Source: Actinopolymorpha cephalotaxi
GTDB lineage: Bacteria > Actinomycetota > Actinomycetes > Propionibacteriales > Actinopolymorphaceae
Reading direction: 5' to 3'
Assembly: GCF_013408535.1 (NCBI RefSeq)
Contig: NZ_JACBZA010000001.1
Coordinates: 5,292,850-5,356,849, forward strand
Length of the DNA: 64,000 nucleotides
Part shown: piece after piece, positions 24,788 to 34,169 of the stretch
How the letters are laid out: every line of letters begins with the position of its first letter
How positions within the stretch are numbered: the first letter of the stretch is position 1
Notes under the pieces: model-generated
Told to the model about the DNA's origin: nothing
Databases searched by the model: none
Seen by the model: the letters and a program-made list of their open reading frames with translations, nothing else
Made by a program: the position numbers and the translations under genes

Positions 24788-25308
24788 GCAGCGGCCTTCA
24801 CCCGGTCGCCGCAGCCGGCCATCTCACACCAGCGGCGGCGGTGCCCGCGCGAGCGGTCCAGGAACGGGTGCGTGCAGTCGTCGTCGGCGCACCACTTCAG
24901 CACGCCGCCCCGGTCCGGGTCGAACAACGCGATCGCGTCCCGGGCGACCGCGGACAGCCCGGCGGCGAGGTCGCCGGTGTGGGTGATCCGGCCGTTCCCG
25001 GTGAGTCGCGGGACCGGGTCGGGTGCGGCGGCAGCGGCGTTCAGCCGGCGCAGGTGTGCCGGCCGCGGCGCCTCGCCGGGACGGTCGATGCGCTGCTCGA
25101 CCAGCGCGAACAGCACCTCACGCAGGCCGATCGCGTTGGCCAGGTCGCCGGCGGTCACCTCCGGCGGCCGGTCGAGTACGCCCGCCGACACCAGCCACCT
25201 GCCCAGGTCGGCCGGGGCGCGTAGCTGTTCCACCCGGTTGGTGTGGCGTTCGTTCAGCGTGCCCACGTAGTCCAGGGCCAGGTTGCCACCCACGAAGACA
25301 ACTCCCAT
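24718..25308 (-). CDS. CGNR/ABATE-domain transcriptional regulator
   Basis: The 196-residue protein starts at the ATG after AAGGTGGTGAC. The N-terminal ABATE domain (FVGGNLALDYVGTLNERHTNRVEQLRAPADLGRWL) is followed by the C-terminal zinc finger KWCADDDCTHPFLDRSRGHRRRWCEMAGCGDRVKAAAYRARRR, in which four Cys bind zinc and CGDR stands for the family's CGNR. These proteins are thought to be stress-linked DNA-binding regulators. The divergent region to the MFS gene carries three identical-architecture palindromes, the first overlapping this gene's leader, so it most likely represses itself and the transporter. The 3' end overlaps the antiporter gene. Confidence 0.88.
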   Translation of the reverse strand: MGVVFVGGNLALDYVGTLNERHTNRVEQLRAPADLGRWLVSAGVLDRPPEVTAGDLANAIGLREVLFALVEQRIDRPGEAPRPAHLRRLNAAAAAPDPVPRLTGNGRITHTGDLAAGLSAVARDAIALFDPDRGGVLKWCADDDCTHPFLDRSRGHRRRWCEMAGCGDRVKAAAYRARRRGGAPSSTSSVSPGSAG

Positions 25309-25330
25309 GTCACCACCTTGACCGGTGACG
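25309..25330. promoter_or_regulatory. Operator copy 1: GTCACC-N9-GGTGACG
   Basis: This copy of the repeated palindrome lies immediately upstream of the CGNR gene's ATG, covering its leader and ribosome-binding region. The arms are identical to those of the two copies further right and the spacer is again 9 bases. Confidence 0.7.
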
Positions 25331-25356
25331 TCCGGATCTGCAAGGGTTCCTTGCCA

Positions 25357-25379
25357 CGTCACCGGTCGAAGCGGTGACG
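25357..25379. promoter_or_regulatory. Operator copy 2: CGTCACC-N9-GGTGACG
   Basis: A seven-base inverted arm pair surrounds a 9-base spacer (GGTCGAAGC). It sits midway between the two divergent starts, 36 bp from copy 3 and 49 bp from copy 1. Confidence 0.75.
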
Positions 25380-25392
25380 CCATCGCGATGCG

Positions 25393-25415
25393 CGTCACCA
25401 GTCAGAACGGTGACG
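25393..25415. promoter_or_regulatory. Operator copy 3: CGTCACC-N9-GGTGACG
   Basis: The arms are the same as in copy 2, with spacer AGTCAGAAC. It ends 18 bases before the MFS start codon, where binding would block the transporter promoter or its leader. Confidence 0.75.
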
Positions 25416-25433
25416 CAGCTGGAGGGGACCGGG

Positions 25434-26666
25434 ATGACCGTCCAGGACACCGGCAGCCGGGCGCGGGCGGGCTGGGTCACTCGCGTGCGACGGTTCGGGC
25501 TGCCGCGCTACCTGCTGGCCGCGACGCTGGCCCGGACGGCGGACGCGGGCGCGGCCGTCGGCCTGCTGCTACTGGCCGCCGACCGGCACGACGGCGCGAC
25601 CGCGCTCACCGGCGGACTGCTCGCGGCCGCGCTGACCGCACCCCACCTGCTCGGCCCGCTGCTCGCACGCCGGCTGGACTCCCTCGCCGACGGCCGGCGG
25701 ATGCTGGCCACGGCGTCCTGTGCGTACGGGGTGTTCCTGGCCGCCGGCGCGTTGCTCACCGGCCGGGCGCCGCTGCCGGTGGCGGTGGTGGCCGTCGCCC
25801 TCGCCGGGTCGTGCGGGCCGCTGCTCACCAGCGGGCTGAGCAGCCAGCTGGCGGGCGTACTACGAAACGGTGGCGAGGCGGAGCGGAGCACCCGGCGCGC
25901 GGAGGGATGGGACGCGCTCACCTACGGGCTGGCAGGGACGGCCGGCCCGGCCGCGGTGGCGGTGCTGGCCGCGGCCACCACGCCGCTGGTCGCCGTCCTC
26001 ACTCTCGCCGCGGCGGCCGACCTCGGTGGCCTGCTCACCCTCTCGCTTCCCCGGCGGCAGCCGCAGGGGCACGACGCCGAGAAGGCCATGCCGACCCGTC
26101 AGGTGCTGGGCCTGCTCGCGCGGTTCGGGCCGTTGCGCCGGGTCACCTACGCGACGATGCTCACCGCACTCGTGCTCGGCGGCATCCCTGTCCTGGCGGT
26201 GACGACCGGCGCCCGGCTCGGCTCCGGAGCCGCCGCGGGCGCCGCGCTGGTCACCGCGTTCGGTGTAGGCAACCTCGGCGGCTCGCTGCTGGTGACCGCG
26301 TTCCCGTTGGGTGGTGAGCCCGAACGGCTGACCACCCGCTACGTCTGGGTGCTGGCCGGCGTGCTCGCGCTGACCGCGGCGGCACCGACGTACTGGCTCG
26401 CGCTGGCCGGGTTCGCGCTGGTGGGAGCGGCGAACGCGCCGTTCTTCGCCGCCACCCTGGCCGCCCGCTCTGCGTACTCACCGGCGTCCGCACGTGCCCA
26501 GGTGTTCGCCGCCGTCGCGGGGTTCAAGATCGCCGCGGCCTCTGCGGGCACCGCTCTCGCCGGCCTGCTCAGTGGGCACGACCCGCGGTGGATCCTGCTC
26601 GGCAGCGCCGCCCTGGTGGGAGCAGGCGCCGCCGCGACCGTCGCCGAACGACGGCGCCTCACCTGA
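25434..26666 (+). CDS. MFS transporter
   Basis: The 410-residue protein has 12 likely helices of the major-facilitator type. The N-terminal half begins GLPRYLLAATLARTADAGAAVGLLLLAADRHDG; the loop after helix 2 reads LARRLDSLADGRRML, the region of the MFS loop motif. The second half begins RVTYATMLTALVLGGIPVLAV. It resembles small-molecule exporters of the MDR/EntS type. The ATG is preceded by CTGGAGGGGACCGGG. Control by the divergent CGNR protein through the three palindromes is likely. Confidence 0.85.
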   Translation: MTVQDTGSRARAGWVTRVRRFGLPRYLLAATLARTADAGAAVGLLLLAADRHDGATALTGGLLAAALTAPHLLGPLLARRLDSLADGRRMLATASCAYGVFLAAGALLTGRAPLPVAVVAVALAGSCGPLLTSGLSSQLAGVLRNGGEAERSTRRAEGWDALTYGLAGTAGPAAVAVLAAATTPLVAVLTLAAAADLGGLLTLSLPRRQPQGHDAEKAMPTRQVLGLLARFGPLRRVTYATMLTALVLGGIPVLAVTTGARLGSGAAAGAALVTAFGVGNLGGSLLVTAFPLGGEPERLTTRYVWVLAGVLALTAAAPTYWLALAGFALVGAANAPFFAATLAARSAYSPASARAQVFAAVAGFKIAAASAGTALAGLLSGHDPRWILLGSAALVGAGAAATVAERRRLT

Positions 26667-26679
26667 GGAGACCGTCGGC

Positions 26680-28080
26680 TCACATGTTGATCATGTGGCC
26701 GGCGAGCCCGTGGACGGCCTCCTTGACGGCCTCACCGAGCGTCGGGTGGGCGTGCACGTTGCGGGCGACCTCGTTGACGGTGAGGTCCCACTGCTGGGCC
26801 AGCGTCAGCTCCGGCAGCAGCTCGCTGGCGTCCGGGCCGATGATGTGGGCGCCGAGCAGCTCGCCGTACTTGCCGTCGCTGAGGATCTTCACGAAGCCGC
26901 CCGGGTCGCCGAGCCCGTGCGCCTTGCCGTTGGCGGTGAACGGGAACTTCGCCACCTTGACGTCGTGGCCGGCGTCGCGGGCCTGCTGCTCGGTGAGCCC
27001 GAAGCTCGCGATCTGCGGCTGGCAGTAGGTCGCCCGCGGGATCATCACGTACTCGAGCTCCTGCGTCTCGGCGTCGCCGATCGTCTCCGCCGCCACGATG
27101 CCCATCGCCTCCGCGGCGTGCGCGAGCATCAGCTTCGCGGTCACGTCGCCGATGGCGAAGATGTGCGGGACGCTGGTGCGGCAGCGCCGGTCGACCGCGA
27201 TCGCGCCGCGGTCGGTCAGCTCCACCCCGGTGGCGTCCAGGCCGTAGCCCTTCACGCGAGGCGCGAAGCCGATCGCCTGCATCACCTTGTCGGCCTTCAG
27301 GGTCTGCTTCTCCCCGTCGCGGGTGACCAGCACCTCCACCTGGTCCCCACTCTCGTCGATCGACTCCACCCGGGTCGAGGTGAGGATGTCGATGCCGAGC
27401 TTGCGGAAGCGGCGGTTGAGCTCCGCGGACACCTCGGCGTCCTCGGTGGGCACCACCCGGTCGAGGAACTCCACGATGGTCACCTTCACGCCGTAGGCGT
27501 TCAGGACGTACGCGAACTCGACCCCGATCGCGCCCGCGCCCGCGATCACGATGCTGCCCGGGAGCTCCTCGCTGAGGATCTGCCCCTCGTAGGTCACCAC
27601 CCGGTCGCTGAGGGAGGTGCCCGGCAGCAGCCGGGTCTCCGCGCCGACGGAGATGATGCAGTTGTCGAACGTGATCGTCTCGGTGCCGCCGTCGGACTTG
27701 TCGACCCGGATGGTGTGGGCGTCGGTGAAGGTGCCGCGGCCGTCGTACTCGGTGATCGCGTTCTTCTTCATCAGGAAGTGGACGCCCTTGACCCGGCCGT
27801 CGGCGACCTTCCGGCTGCGGGAGAACGCCGCACCGTAGTTGAGTCGTACCTCACCGTCGGACTCGATGCCGAACAGCTTGGCCTCGCGGGTGATGGTGTT
27901 GGCCAGCTCCGCGTTGCGCAGCAGTGCCTTGGACGGGATGCAGCCGATGTTGAGGCAGACGCCGCCCCAGAACTTCTCCTCCACGACCGCGGTTTTCTTA
28001 CCGAGTTGTGCGGCTCGTACCGCCGCCGTGTAGCCACCCGGACCCGAACCCAGCACCACCACGTCAAAGTGTGTCGACAT
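26680..28080 (-). CDS. lpdA: Dihydrolipoyl dehydrogenase (E3)
   Basis: The 466-residue flavoenzyme reoxidises the dihydrolipoyl groups of 2-oxoacid dehydrogenase complexes with NAD+. The FAD motif GSGPGG is at 11-16, the redox-active disulfide is Cys42/Cys47 in [13 protein letters not shown], and the NAD-binding motif is [21 protein letters not shown]. The second FAD contact is [22 protein letters not shown], and the catalytic dyad is His445 and Glu450 in HAHPTLGEA. No ribosome site is visible, but a -10-like TACCGT lies 7 bases before the ATG. The E1/E2 partners are not in the window. Confidence 0.95.
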   Translation of the reverse strand: MSTHFDVVVLGSGPGGYTAAVRAAQLGKKTAVVEEKFWGGVCLNIGCIPSKALLRNAELANTITREAKLFGIESDGEVRLNYGAAFSRSRKVADGRVKGVHFLMKKNAITEYDGRGTFTDAHTIRVDKSDGGTETITFDNCIISVGAETRLLPGTSLSDRVVTYEGQILSEELPGSIVIAGAGAIGVEFAYVLNAYGVKVTIVEFLDRVVPTEDAEVSAELNRRFRKLGIDILTSTRVESIDESGDQVEVLVTRDGEKQTLKADKVMQAIGFAPRVKGYGLDATGVELTDRGAIAVDRRCRTSVPHIFAIGDVTAKLMLAHAAEAMGIVAAETIGDAETQELEYVMIPRATYCQPQIASFGLTEQQARDAGHDVKVAKFPFTANGKAHGLGDPGGFVKILSDGKYGELLGAHIIGPDASELLPELTLAQQWDLTVNEVARNVHAHPTLGEAVKEAVHGLAGHMINM

Positions 28081-28087
28081 GCCCCAG

Positions 28088-28093
28088 ACGGTA
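28088..28093 (-). promoter_or_regulatory. Possible -10 box of a leaderless lpdA transcript
   Basis: On the coding strand TACCGT is followed by 7 bases and then the lpdA ATG. The same hexamer at nearly the same distance precedes the ArsR-like gene at 44993. It lies in the 26-base gap after the ABC exporter gene, so lpdA may be expressed independently. No -35 box is evident. Confidence 0.45.
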
Positions 28094-28106
28094 GCTCGTT
28101 CCCAGG

Positions 28107-29927
28107 TCAGCGGTAGGCACGGGCCTGCATCTGGAACAGCTCGGCGTACCGCCCGCCCAGGGCCACCAGCTCCTCGTGCGAGCCGACCTCGGCGACCCGC
28201 CCGTCGGCCATCACCACGATCAGGTCGGCCATCCGTACGGTGGAGAACCGGTGGGACACCAGGATGGTCACCCCGCCGGTCTCCGCGGCCGCCTGCCGGG
28301 ACGCCTGCGCGAACCGCTCGAACAGCACGTGCTCGGCCTCGGGGTCGAGTGCGGCGGTGGGTTCGTCCAGCAGCAACAGCAGGGTGCGCTCCCGCATGAA
28401 CGCCCGGGCCAGGGCCAGCCGCTGCCACTGCCCGCCGGACAGGTCCACGCCTTCGGAGAACTTCTTGCCCAGCTGGGTGTCCAGGCCGCGGGGCAGCTTC
28501 TCCACCACCGCCTCGGCGTCGCCGCGGCGGATCGCCGCCGCCACCGCCTGCTCGTCGTCCATCCGGTCGGCGTCGCCGATGCCCACCACCTCCCGGGCGG
28601 TGAACTGGAACTTCACGAAGTCCTGGAAGCCGGCCGAGATCCGAGCCCGCCAGGCGGCCGGGTCCAGGTCGCGCAGGTCGGTGCCGTCGACCCGGATCGA
28701 GCCCGACGTCGGGTCGTACAGCCTGGCCAGCAACTTCACCAGGGTGGTCTTCCCGGCGCCGTTCTCCCCGACCAGCGCGACGGTGGAGCCGGCCGGCAGG
28801 TGCAGGTCGACGTCGTGCAGGGTGGAAAGCTCCGAGCCGGGGTAGCGGAAGCCGACGCCGCGGAAGCTGATCCCCTCCGTCAGCCGGGGCGGCGCGGGCG
28901 TGCGGCTTTGCGACCACGAGTTGCGGGCTGCGTACTCCCGCAACCAGTCGTAGCGGCCGAAGCTGCGCAGGATCTCGCCCATCCAGTAGACGTTTCCGGC
29001 CAGGCCGCCGGCGAGCTGGTCCACCTGCGGCGCGACCAGGATCAGGAGTACGACGTCGCCGGCGCTGACCTGACCGGATCGCGCCCGTGCCAGCACCCAC
29101 ACGATCGCGCCGGCGTAGACCACGCCGAAGGCGGCCCGCACCGTCCCGTCGAGCAGGGCACCCTTGCGCAACGCCGCCGCCTGGATGTCGAACACCTCGT
29201 CGTGCAGCCGGGCGAGCCGGTCGACCAGCACCGGGCGCAGGCCGAAGACCCGGACCTCCAGGCCGTTGCGGGCGTCCTTGGAGATCTCGATCAGCCGGTC
29301 GATCATCCGGTGGCGCGGCGCCACCTCCTCGACGGCGTCCTGCACTCGGCGGATGTTGCGGTAGGACGACCACACCCGGCCCAGGCCGAGCACCGGGAGC
29401 AGCAACAAGACCGGGTGCACCGATCCGAGCAGGCCGAGCACCGCGACGGTGTTGGCCGCGATGCCGACCAGGAACAGCAGCATCTCGAAGCTGACGCCGA
29501 GCCGCCACGCCTGCTCGCGGATCAGCTCCAGCCGGTCGGCGACCTTCGGGTCCTCGTGGTGGGTGATGCTCGGGATCGACACGGTGACGTCCAGCAGGTC
29601 GCGGTAGACCCGCCCCGCCACCCGCTCGGCGGTGGTGTCCTGGATCGGGCCGGTGACGACCATCCCGACGAAGCTCACCGCGAACCCGACGAGGATGACG
29701 GTCGTGCCCAGGCCGATGGTGCCGGAGTCCCGCCCGGTCAGCCCGTCGACGAGGAGTTTCACGCCGTACGTCTGGGCCGGCGCGGTCACCGCCTGCAGCA
29801 CCGACAGCAGGCACTGGACGACGACCAGCAGCGGAGCGGCCCGGAAGGCGGTGACCGCCCACAGGCGGACGGCCCGCACCGCCTCGGGCATCGGCAGCGA
29901 GCGCTCCTCGGCCTTCGGGTCGCTCAT
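28107..29927 (-). CDS. ABC exporter half-transporter (permease-ATPase), second of a pair
   Basis: This 606-residue protein has an N-terminal six-helix membrane domain (about 30-320) and a C-terminal ATPase domain. The ATPase carries Walker [10 protein letters not shown], signature [14 protein letters not shown], Walker [14 protein letters not shown] with the catalytic Glu, and the H-loop VSHRFS. The start ATG was preferred to a longer GTG reading that has no homology. It begins 4 bases after the preceding ABC gene, so the two probably form a heterodimer. Both ATP sites look canonical. The substrate is unknown; such pairs in actinomycetes export lipids, peptides or drugs. Confidence 0.88.
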   Translation of the reverse strand: MSDPKAEERSLPMPEAVRAVRLWAVTAFRAAPLLVVVQCLLSVLQAVTAPAQTYGVKLLVDGLTGRDSGTIGLGTTVILVGFAVSFVGMVVTGPIQDTTAERVAGRVYRDLLDVTVSIPSITHHEDPKVADRLELIREQAWRLGVSFEMLLFLVGIAANTVAVLGLLGSVHPVLLLLPVLGLGRVWSSYRNIRRVQDAVEEVAPRHRMIDRLIEISKDARNGLEVRVFGLRPVLVDRLARLHDEVFDIQAAALRKGALLDGTVRAAFGVVYAGAIVWVLARARSGQVSAGDVVLLILVAPQVDQLAGGLAGNVYWMGEILRSFGRYDWLREYAARNSWSQSRTPAPPRLTEGISFRGVGFRYPGSELSTLHDVDLHLPAGSTVALVGENGAGKTTLVKLLARLYDPTSGSIRVDGTDLRDLDPAAWRARISAGFQDFVKFQFTAREVVGIGDADRMDDEQAVAAAIRRGDAEAVVEKLPRGLDTQLGKKFSEGVDLSGGQWQRLALARAFMRERTLLLLLDEPTAALDPEAEHVLFERFAQASRQAAAETGGVTILVSHRFSTVRMADLIVVMADGRVAEVGSHEELVALGGRYAELFQMQARAYR

Positions 29928-29931
29928 GGCC

Positions 29932-31866
29932 TCAGGCCTTCCCCTCGACCTCGGCCACGGCGTACCGCTCGGCCTGCAAGGTGAACATGTCGGCGTACCG
30001 CCCACCGGTGCTCAACAACTCGTCGTGCGTGCCGGACTCGACGATCCGGCCGTTCTCGAGGACGCAGATCCGGTGCGCGTCGCGGACGACCGAGAAGCGG
30101 TGGGAGATGATCAGCGAGGTGAGCCCGGACGTCAGGTCGAGGTAACGCTCCACCAGCTCGGCCTCGGCGCGGACGTCCAGCGCGGCGGCCGGCTCGTCCA
30201 GCACGAGCACCCCGGCGCCCGCGTCGACCGCGAACAACGCCCGCGCCAGCGCGACCCGCTGCCACTCCCCGCCGGACAGGTCGACGCCGCCGGTGTAGGT
30301 CTTGTCCAGCACGGTGTTCCAGCCGGAGGGAAGCCGGGCGACGACGTCGGTGATGCCGGCCTCGGCGGCCACCCGGCCGACCGCGTCGCCGGGGTCGACC
30401 GCTGGAGAGTCACCGGGCGGGCCGGCGTGCTCGACCGCGCCGAGCACGACGTTGTCGGTGGCCGACAGCGGGAACCGCAGGAAATCCTGCACGATGGCGG
30501 CGATCCGCCGCTGCCACCGGGCCAGGTCGAGGTCGCGCAGGTCGACACCGTCGACGGTGATCCGGCCCGACGTCGGCTGGTAGACACCGGCGAGCAGCTT
30601 GACCAGGGTGGACTTCCCGGCGCCGTTGACGCCCACGAGGGCGAGCGCCTCCCCGGCCCGGATCTCCAGGTCGAGCCCGGACAGCACCTCCGCGCCCTCG
30701 GCGGCGCCGGGGTAGCGGAAGCTGACGTTCTCGAAGCGTACGCACTCCCGCGGCATCAGGCCGACGTCGCGTGCACCGTCGGTGCTTCCCGCGGTCTGCT
30801 CGGGGTGGTGTTCGCCGATGTAGCCCGGCAGCTCCCGCAGCGCGCGCAGGGCGGTCTGTGCCCGCCGCACCTGCACCGCCGCGAACCCGTTGTACGACAT
30901 GCCGACGGCGAGGATGGCGGGCACCGCGGTGGCCACCTGGGTCAGCGGCAGGTCACCGGCCAGTGCCGCCCGGGCGACCAGCACCACCGCGACCACGTGC
31001 GCGGCCAGGTGCACCACGGCCGCGCCGGCGGAGGACACCGTGCCCCTGCGGCGGGCCGCCCACACCGGCCGCATCGCGTCCAGCCACTCCCGCCGGTGGC
31101 GTTCGACCAGCCAGCGGCCGAGGCCGAACACCCGCAGCTCCTTCGGCGCGTCCTTCATGCCGAGGTCGAAGAGGTACCACGTGCGGCGCTGCCCCTCGGT
31201 GAGTCCCCACCAGGAGTCGATCTCGCGCTCGACCACCCGGCGGCGGTCCCACTCCATGAAGAAGGTGACGGCGGCGAGGACGACCGCCACCGGCCAGGAG
31301 AACGTCCGGCCGACCAGAACGGCCGAACCCAGCAGTGTGAGCCGGCTGGACACCAACTGGGGAAGGGTGTGCAGGCCGTTGCTGACCTGGTAGCCCTCCT
31401 TGCCCTTGGCGCGCTCCTGCTCGTCCTGCACCTGTGGGTCTTCCAGGTGGTGGATGCGGCGCGGTGCGAGCAGCGGGTCGATGACGCGGACGCCGATGTC
31501 GCGGGAGACCCGGTTGGAGAGGTTCCACTGCGTGACCTGGGTGAGCGCGGGCAGCGTGCTCTGCGCGACGAACACCACCAGCATCGTCGCGAGCAGGAAC
31601 CCGAAGCCGGCAAGGGACATCCCGGACGTCGTGGCCGTCCTGCCCGCGACGACGCCGGGCACCGCGCCGACGACCTGCCCGACGAGGTAGGTGAGCAGGA
31701 CGCCGAGAACGGACGAGGAGACGGCCAGGCCGAGCGTCAGAAGGGTGTTGCGGCGGGCGACCTGGTAGGCATACCCGATGAGTGCGAACACGCCGAGGAC
31801 CGTAACGGCCACCACCGACAGGCACAACGGGATTAGCTCCGCCACCGGCGCCCGGGTGCACGACAT
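29932..31866 (-). CDS. ABC exporter half-transporter (permease-ATPase), first of a pair
   Basis: The protein has about 644 residues. Membrane helices occupy roughly 10-330. The ATPase domain has Walker A GVNGAGKST, Q-loop IVQDFLRFPLS, signature LSGGEWQRVALARA, Walker B VLVLDEPAAALD and H-loop ISHRFS. Its start is uncertain: ATG codons at 31890 and 31866 and a TTG at 31827 with GGAG upstream are all possible. The first two would overlap the divergent dehydrogenase gene. The close coupling to the next ABC gene (4 bases) indicates a heterodimeric exporter. Confidence 0.85.
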   Translation of the reverse strand: MSCTRAPVAELIPLCLSVVAVTVLGVFALIGYAYQVARRNTLLTLGLAVSSSVLGVLLTYLVGQVVGAVPGVVAGRTATTSGMSLAGFGFLLATMLVVFVAQSTLPALTQVTQWNLSNRVSRDIGVRVIDPLLAPRRIHHLEDPQVQDEQERAKGKEGYQVSNGLHTLPQLVSSRLTLLGSAVLVGRTFSWPVAVVLAAVTFFMEWDRRRVVEREIDSWWGLTEGQRRTWYLFDLGMKDAPKELRVFGLGRWLVERHRREWLDAMRPVWAARRRGTVSSAGAAVVHLAAHVVAVVLVARAALAGDLPLTQVATAVPAILAVGMSYNGFAAVQVRRAQTALRALRELPGYIGEHHPEQTAGSTDGARDVGLMPRECVRFENVSFRYPGAAEGAEVLSGLDLEIRAGEALALVGVNGAGKSTLVKLLAGVYQPTSGRITVDGVDLRDLDLARWQRRIAAIVQDFLRFPLSATDNVVLGAVEHAGPPGDSPAVDPGDAVGRVAAEAGITDVVARLPSGWNTVLDKTYTGGVDLSGGEWQRVALARALFAVDAGAGVLVLDEPAAALDVRAEAELVERYLDLTSGLTSLIISHRFSVVRDAHRICVLENGRIVESGTHDELLSTGGRYADMFTLQAERYAVAEVEGKA

Positions 31867-32914
31867 CGCCGTCGTCGCCGGGGACGGCATCGGCCGGGAG
31901 GTGGTGCCGGCCGCGGTCCGGTGCCTGGACCTCGCCGCCGCCCGGCACGGCTTCTCGTTCGCCTGGACGGAGTACGACTGGGGCTCGGACCACTACCGCA
32001 GGCACGGGGCGATGATGCCGCCGGACGGCCTGGACCGGCTGCACGCGCACGACGCCATCTTCCTCGGTGCTGTCGGCGCGCCGGACATCCCCGACACCGA
32101 AACCCTGTGGGGGTTGCTGATCCCGATCCGGCGCCGGTTCAGCCAGTACGTCAACCTCCGGCCGGTGCGCACGCTGCCCGGCGTGCCCAGCCCGGTGCGC
32201 GGCGCGGAAACGATGGACCTGGTGATCGTGCGGGAGAACGTCGAGGGCGAGTACTCCGAGGTGGGCGGGCGGATCTACCGCGGCGAGCCGGCCGAGGCCG
32301 CGATCCAGGAGGCGGTGTTCACCCGGACCGGCATCACCCGGGTGGCGGCGTTCGCGGCCGAGCTCGCCGCCGGGCGGCACGGCCTGGTCACCTCCGTCAC
32401 CAAGTCCAACGGCATCGTGCACACCATGCCGTTCTGGGACGAGGTGGTGGAGCAGACGCTGGCCGGCCGGGCGGGCGTACGGCTGGAGAAGATCCTGGTG
32501 GACGCGATGGCTGCCAAGCTGGTGCTGGCGCCGACCGCGTTCGACGTCATCGTCGCGTCCAACCTGTTCGGCGACATCCTCTCCGACCTCGCGGGCGCGA
32601 TCGCCGGGTCGATCGGGGTCGCGCCGAGCGCCAACCTCAACCCCGAACGCGACCACCCGTCGATGTTCGAGCCGGTGCACGGGTCCGCGCCGGACATCGC
32701 CGGCAAGGGCGCCGCCAACCCGGTCGGCCAGCTGTGGGCGGGCGCGATGATGCTCGACCATCTGGGTGAGCCGGCCGCCGCCGCGGACGTGGTCGCGGCG
32801 TTCGAGGCCGTGCTCGCCGACGGCGTTCGTACGCCCGACCTGGGCGGAACGTCCGGCACGGCGGAGTTCACCGACGCGGTGGCGCGGCACCTCGGCGAGG
32901 CTCCCCCGCGCTGA
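31856..32914 (+). CDS. Tartrate/D-malate dehydrogenase-like oxidative decarboxylase
   Basis: The 352-residue enzyme belongs to the isocitrate/isopropylmalate dehydrogenase family. It starts near IAVVAGDGIGREVVPAAV, and the LGAVGAPDIPDTETLWGLLIPIRRRFSQYVNLRPVR and IVRENVEGEYSEVGGR segments match the tartrate dehydrogenase/D-malate branch rather than LeuB, which carries a different substrate loop. The metal site is NLFGDILSDLAG, and the NAD-binding part is MFEPVHGSAPDIAGKGAANP. The expected reaction is NAD+- and metal-dependent oxidation and decarboxylation of a 2-hydroxyacid. The GTG start fits the family N-terminus but has no ribosome site; an ATG at 31778 after GGTAGG is an alternative. The 3' end overlaps the ROK gene by 47 bases. 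Confidence 0.85.
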   Translation: MHDIAVVAGDGIGREVVPAAVRCLDLAAARHGFSFAWTEYDWGSDHYRRHGAMMPPDGLDRLHAHDAIFLGAVGAPDIPDTETLWGLLIPIRRRFSQYVNLRPVRTLPGVPSPVRGAETMDLVIVRENVEGEYSEVGGRIYRGEPAEAAIQEAVFTRTGITRVAAFAAELAAGRHGLVTSVTKSNGIVHTMPFWDEVVEQTLAGRAGVRLEKILVDAMAAKLVLAPTAFDVIVASNLFGDILSDLAGAIAGSIGVAPSANLNPERDHPSMFEPVHGSAPDIAGKGAANPVGQLWAGAMMLDHLGEPAAAADVVAAFEAVLADGVRTPDLGGTSGTAEFTDAVARHLGEAPPR

Positions 32915-34169
32915 CGGGCGTCTCCACGTCCCGGGCCTCGAACCACTCGAGCAGCCGGGGTTCCACGTCGTCCAGCCCCCGGCGGACCGCACCCAGCACC
33001 ACCGCCCGCTCACCGAGGGCCGACGCCACGACGCGAGGCGGGACGGCGATCCGGCCGCGCAGCAACCGGTGGGTGATCCGGCGCAGCGGGTCGACCAGCA
33101 CCTCGTCGGCCGCTGTGCCGCCGCCGACGACGACGAGCTCCGGGCTCACCAGCAACGCCACCGTCACCAGGCCGTATCCTGCCCCCGCCACGAAACGTTC
33201 CAGCGCGGCCCGGGCCTCGCGCGACCCGCTCGACGCCGCCTCGATCAGCGGCCGGGTCTCCACCCCCCAGGACAGGCTCTCCCGGTCCTCGGGCCGGCGC
33301 AGGCTGTGCCGGCTGGGCCGGCGGCTGCCCCAGCCGACGAACTCCGCCACCAGCTCCGCACTCGCCACGGCCACGTCGCCGCGGGCCGTGCGCGAGTCCT
33401 CCCACAGATCGAGGAAGCCGAGCTCGCCGGCGCCGCCGCCGTGCCCGCGCAGCAGCCGCCCGTCGACCACGAACCCCGCGCCCGTACGAGAACCCAGCAG
33501 CAGGAACGCGATGTCGCGGCAGCCCACCGCCACTCCCCGCCACGCCTCGCCGACCGCGGCGAGGTTGGCGTCGTTCTCCACCAGGACCGGGCACCCGAAC
33601 GCCGACCGCAACGATCCGGCGAGGTCCAGGTCGGACCATTCCGGCAGCGCGGTGCAGAAGCGCACCCGGCCGGCCTCGGCGTCCACGGTGCCGGGTGTGC
33701 CGACCACCGCGGTCAGCACGTCGCCGGCGCGCACGCCCGCGGCGGCCAGCGCCGCCCGCACGGTCGCCCGCACCACCCGCAGCCGCGACCGGCGCCCGGC
33801 CTCGCGGTCGACGCCGCGGGTGCGCTCGGCCACCAGCTCACCGGCCAGGTCGGCGACGGCGGCGTGCACGGACTCCTCGGCCACGTCCACCCCGAGCAGG
33901 TGACCGGCGCCGGCGCGGAACCGGAACCGCCGGGCCGGCCGTCCGCGCCGCGGCCGGGCGGGTGCGGACCCCGGACCGGTCGCCTCCATCACGGCGCCGA
34001 GCCGTACCAGGTCGGCGACCGCGGCGTCCACCGTCGGCCGGGACAGGTCGGTACTGGCGGCGACCTCGGCGACGCTCCGGTCGGCCTCGGAGCCGCGCAG
34101 GGTGTCCAGAACCGTCCGCGCGTTGATGCGCCGCAGCAGCGCCGGGGTCGCGGGGTCGCTTACCTGCAA
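32868..34169 (-). CDS. ROK-family transcriptional regulator
   Basis: The 433-residue protein starts at a TTG after AAGGAG. It has an N-terminal winged helix (RINARTVLDTLRGSEADRSVAEVAASTDLSRPTVDAAVADLVRLGAV, residues 14-60) and a C-terminal ROK sugar-kinase-like domain: LGVDVAEESVHAAVADLAG, VVGTPGTVD, VENDANLAAVGEAW, the glycine-rich RTGAGFVVDGRLLRGHGGGAGELGF and VVVGGGTAADEVL. The usual ROK zinc motif (CxCGxxGC after the Gly-rich loop) is absent. Such proteins repress sugar-uptake genes until a sugar or sugar phosphate binds. It diverges from the ABC importer operon across 344 bases and is its likely repressor. Confidence 0.9.
   Translation of the reverse strand: MQVSDPATPALLRRINARTVLDTLRGSEADRSVAEVAASTDLSRPTVDAAVADLVRLGAVMEATGPGSAPARPRRGRPARRFRFRAGAGHLLGVDVAEESVHAAVADLAGELVAERTRGVDREAGRRSRLRVVRATVRAALAAAGVRAGDVLTAVVGTPGTVDAEAGRVRFCTALPEWSDLDLAGSLRSAFGCPVLVENDANLAAVGEAWRGVAVGCRDIAFLLLGSRTGAGFVVDGRLLRGHGGGAGELGFLDLWEDSRTARGDVAVASAELVAEFVGWGSRRPSRHSLRRPEDRESLSWGVETRPLIEAASSGSREARAALERFVAGAGYGLVTVALLVSPELVVVGGGTAADEVLVDPLRRITHRLLRGRIAVPPRVVASALGERAVVLGAVRRGLDDVEPRLLEWFEARDVETPVSAGEPRRGAAPPRR

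Noticed and set aside
28081-29862. Upstream extension of lpdA to a 1060-residue protein
   Set aside because: The extension is the wrong frame of the ABC exporter gene. The lpdA family N-terminus begins exactly at the ATG at 28080.
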